The notes below the pieces were generated by a model. The model was given only the letters and a program-made list of their open reading frames with translations, was not told where the DNA came from and searched no databases. Source: Acidimicrobiaceae bacterium (GTDB taxonomy: Bacteria > Actinomycetota > Acidimicrobiia > Acidimicrobiales > Palsa-688). From it: 5,456 nucleotides of DNA. Both the position numbers and the translations under genes were made by a program. Of this stretch, positions 5,081-5,456 are shown piece by piece. Every line of letters starts with the position of its first letter. Within the stretch, counting starts at the first letter, position 1. The DNA lies in contig PMLI01000494.1 of the NCBI GenBank assembly GCA_003158835.1, positions 1-5,456 on the forward strand. The letters run 5' to 3'.

Positions 5081-5456
5081 CCTCAACGCCGCTGCGACGG
5101 AGAACACCTCGTCCTCGTGCGGACAGGTGCCGGCCCAGAAGCGGTGCCCTGCAAGCCGACATGCTCTCGAATGTTTATCCGGCACCCGTTGGCCGAGGTT
5201 GATGTCGCACCCACACGCCAGCAGGTCGGCCTGTCCACGCGACCATCGGTCTTCCGCTACGCAGACGCAGATCGAGTTTTGGCGCCCTTCACCTCATCGG
5301 CGTCGTCGCATAGGCTCTCGGCGCGGCGCGGCCGTGAAGCCCTATGTACCGGCGACAAACCGGTCAGCAACGCGCCTCGGGCATCTTTTCAGGACACGGC
5401 GGGGTTAATCAGTATTGACATCGATATTGGCAGCGGGAAGGGAGGGTGCGGGAGCA
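5081..5456. other. right-edge stretch without a supported gene
   Basis: After the transposase stop no gene can be supported. The plus frame continuing from the transposase is open to the window end (about 125 codons). A minus frame is open from 5293 to a TAG at 5063-5065 (ending HRFWAGTCPHEDEVFSVAAA, then LRLCSDR) but lacks a good start. Both are plausible by composition only, and they lie antisense to each other. The far edge (5400-5456) is AT-richer, contains TTGACA (5415-5420) and ends in purine-rich DNA (GGGAAGGGAGGG), as if a gene started just beyond the window. Confidence 0.45.

Noticed and set aside
4635..5408. 257-codon plus-strand ORF
   Set aside because: It overlaps the transposase remnant in the wrong frame, with Arg/Pro-rich composition. 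The GGGAGG before its ATG lies within remnant coding sequence.
1..5456. CRISPR array
   Set aside because: No regularly spaced repeated unit was seen on reading the window.

Overview
This is GC-rich DNA with the codon habits of an actinobacterium: third positions are mostly G or C, GTG and TTG serve as starts, and there are strong hairpins without a U-run. I cannot name the genus from this window. It reads as a decayed accessory region, a patchwork of gene fragments from mobile elements and the chromosome, with one clearly intact larger gene and a few intact-looking small ones.

Left part (1-1058). There is a strong hairpin at 22-46, then mostly unassigned DNA with a coding-like tail on the minus strand (143-250). 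The last codons of an Asp-box (BNR) repeat protein follow on the minus strand (481-621). These abut the C-terminal ATPase half of an MprB-like sensor histidine kinase on the plus strand (597-1058). Both genes have lost their 5' parts and the two pieces meet back to back.

Middle (1055-2930). On the minus strand, in transcription order, are a tyrosine recombinase (integrase) remnant with a one-base frameshift just before its Arg-His motif, an unrecognised 92-residue ORF that may itself be frameshifted near its start, and two very short unrecognised ORFs. The second of these shares a CTAG stop palindrome with the kinase remnant. The truncated integrase end joins, head to head at about 2156, the helicase C-terminal part of a MobF/TraA-type conjugative relaxase on the plus strand. 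That remnant also carries an internal frame-changing deletion. Together they are the wreck of an integrative conjugative element.

Right-centre (3092-4531). An apparently intact 354-residue ATP-dependent RNA ligase of the T4 Rnl1 type keeps all its nucleotidyl-transferase motifs. It is followed by a 9-bp hairpin. Converging on it is an intact 82-residue acidic protein of unknown function with a perfect Shine-Dalgarno sequence, just behind the 3' end of another minus-strand gene.

Right end (4624-5456). A DDE (rve) transposase remnant keeps its start, middle and end but has two internal deletions. Then come 376 bases without a supported gene, ending in an AT-richer patch with a TTGACA box and purine-rich DNA that may precede a gene beyond the window.

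The main biological point is the stand-alone RNA ligase kept intact among dead conjugation, integration and transposition genes. That fits RNA-repair or defence-related cargo, but no partner nuclease or kinase is visible here.
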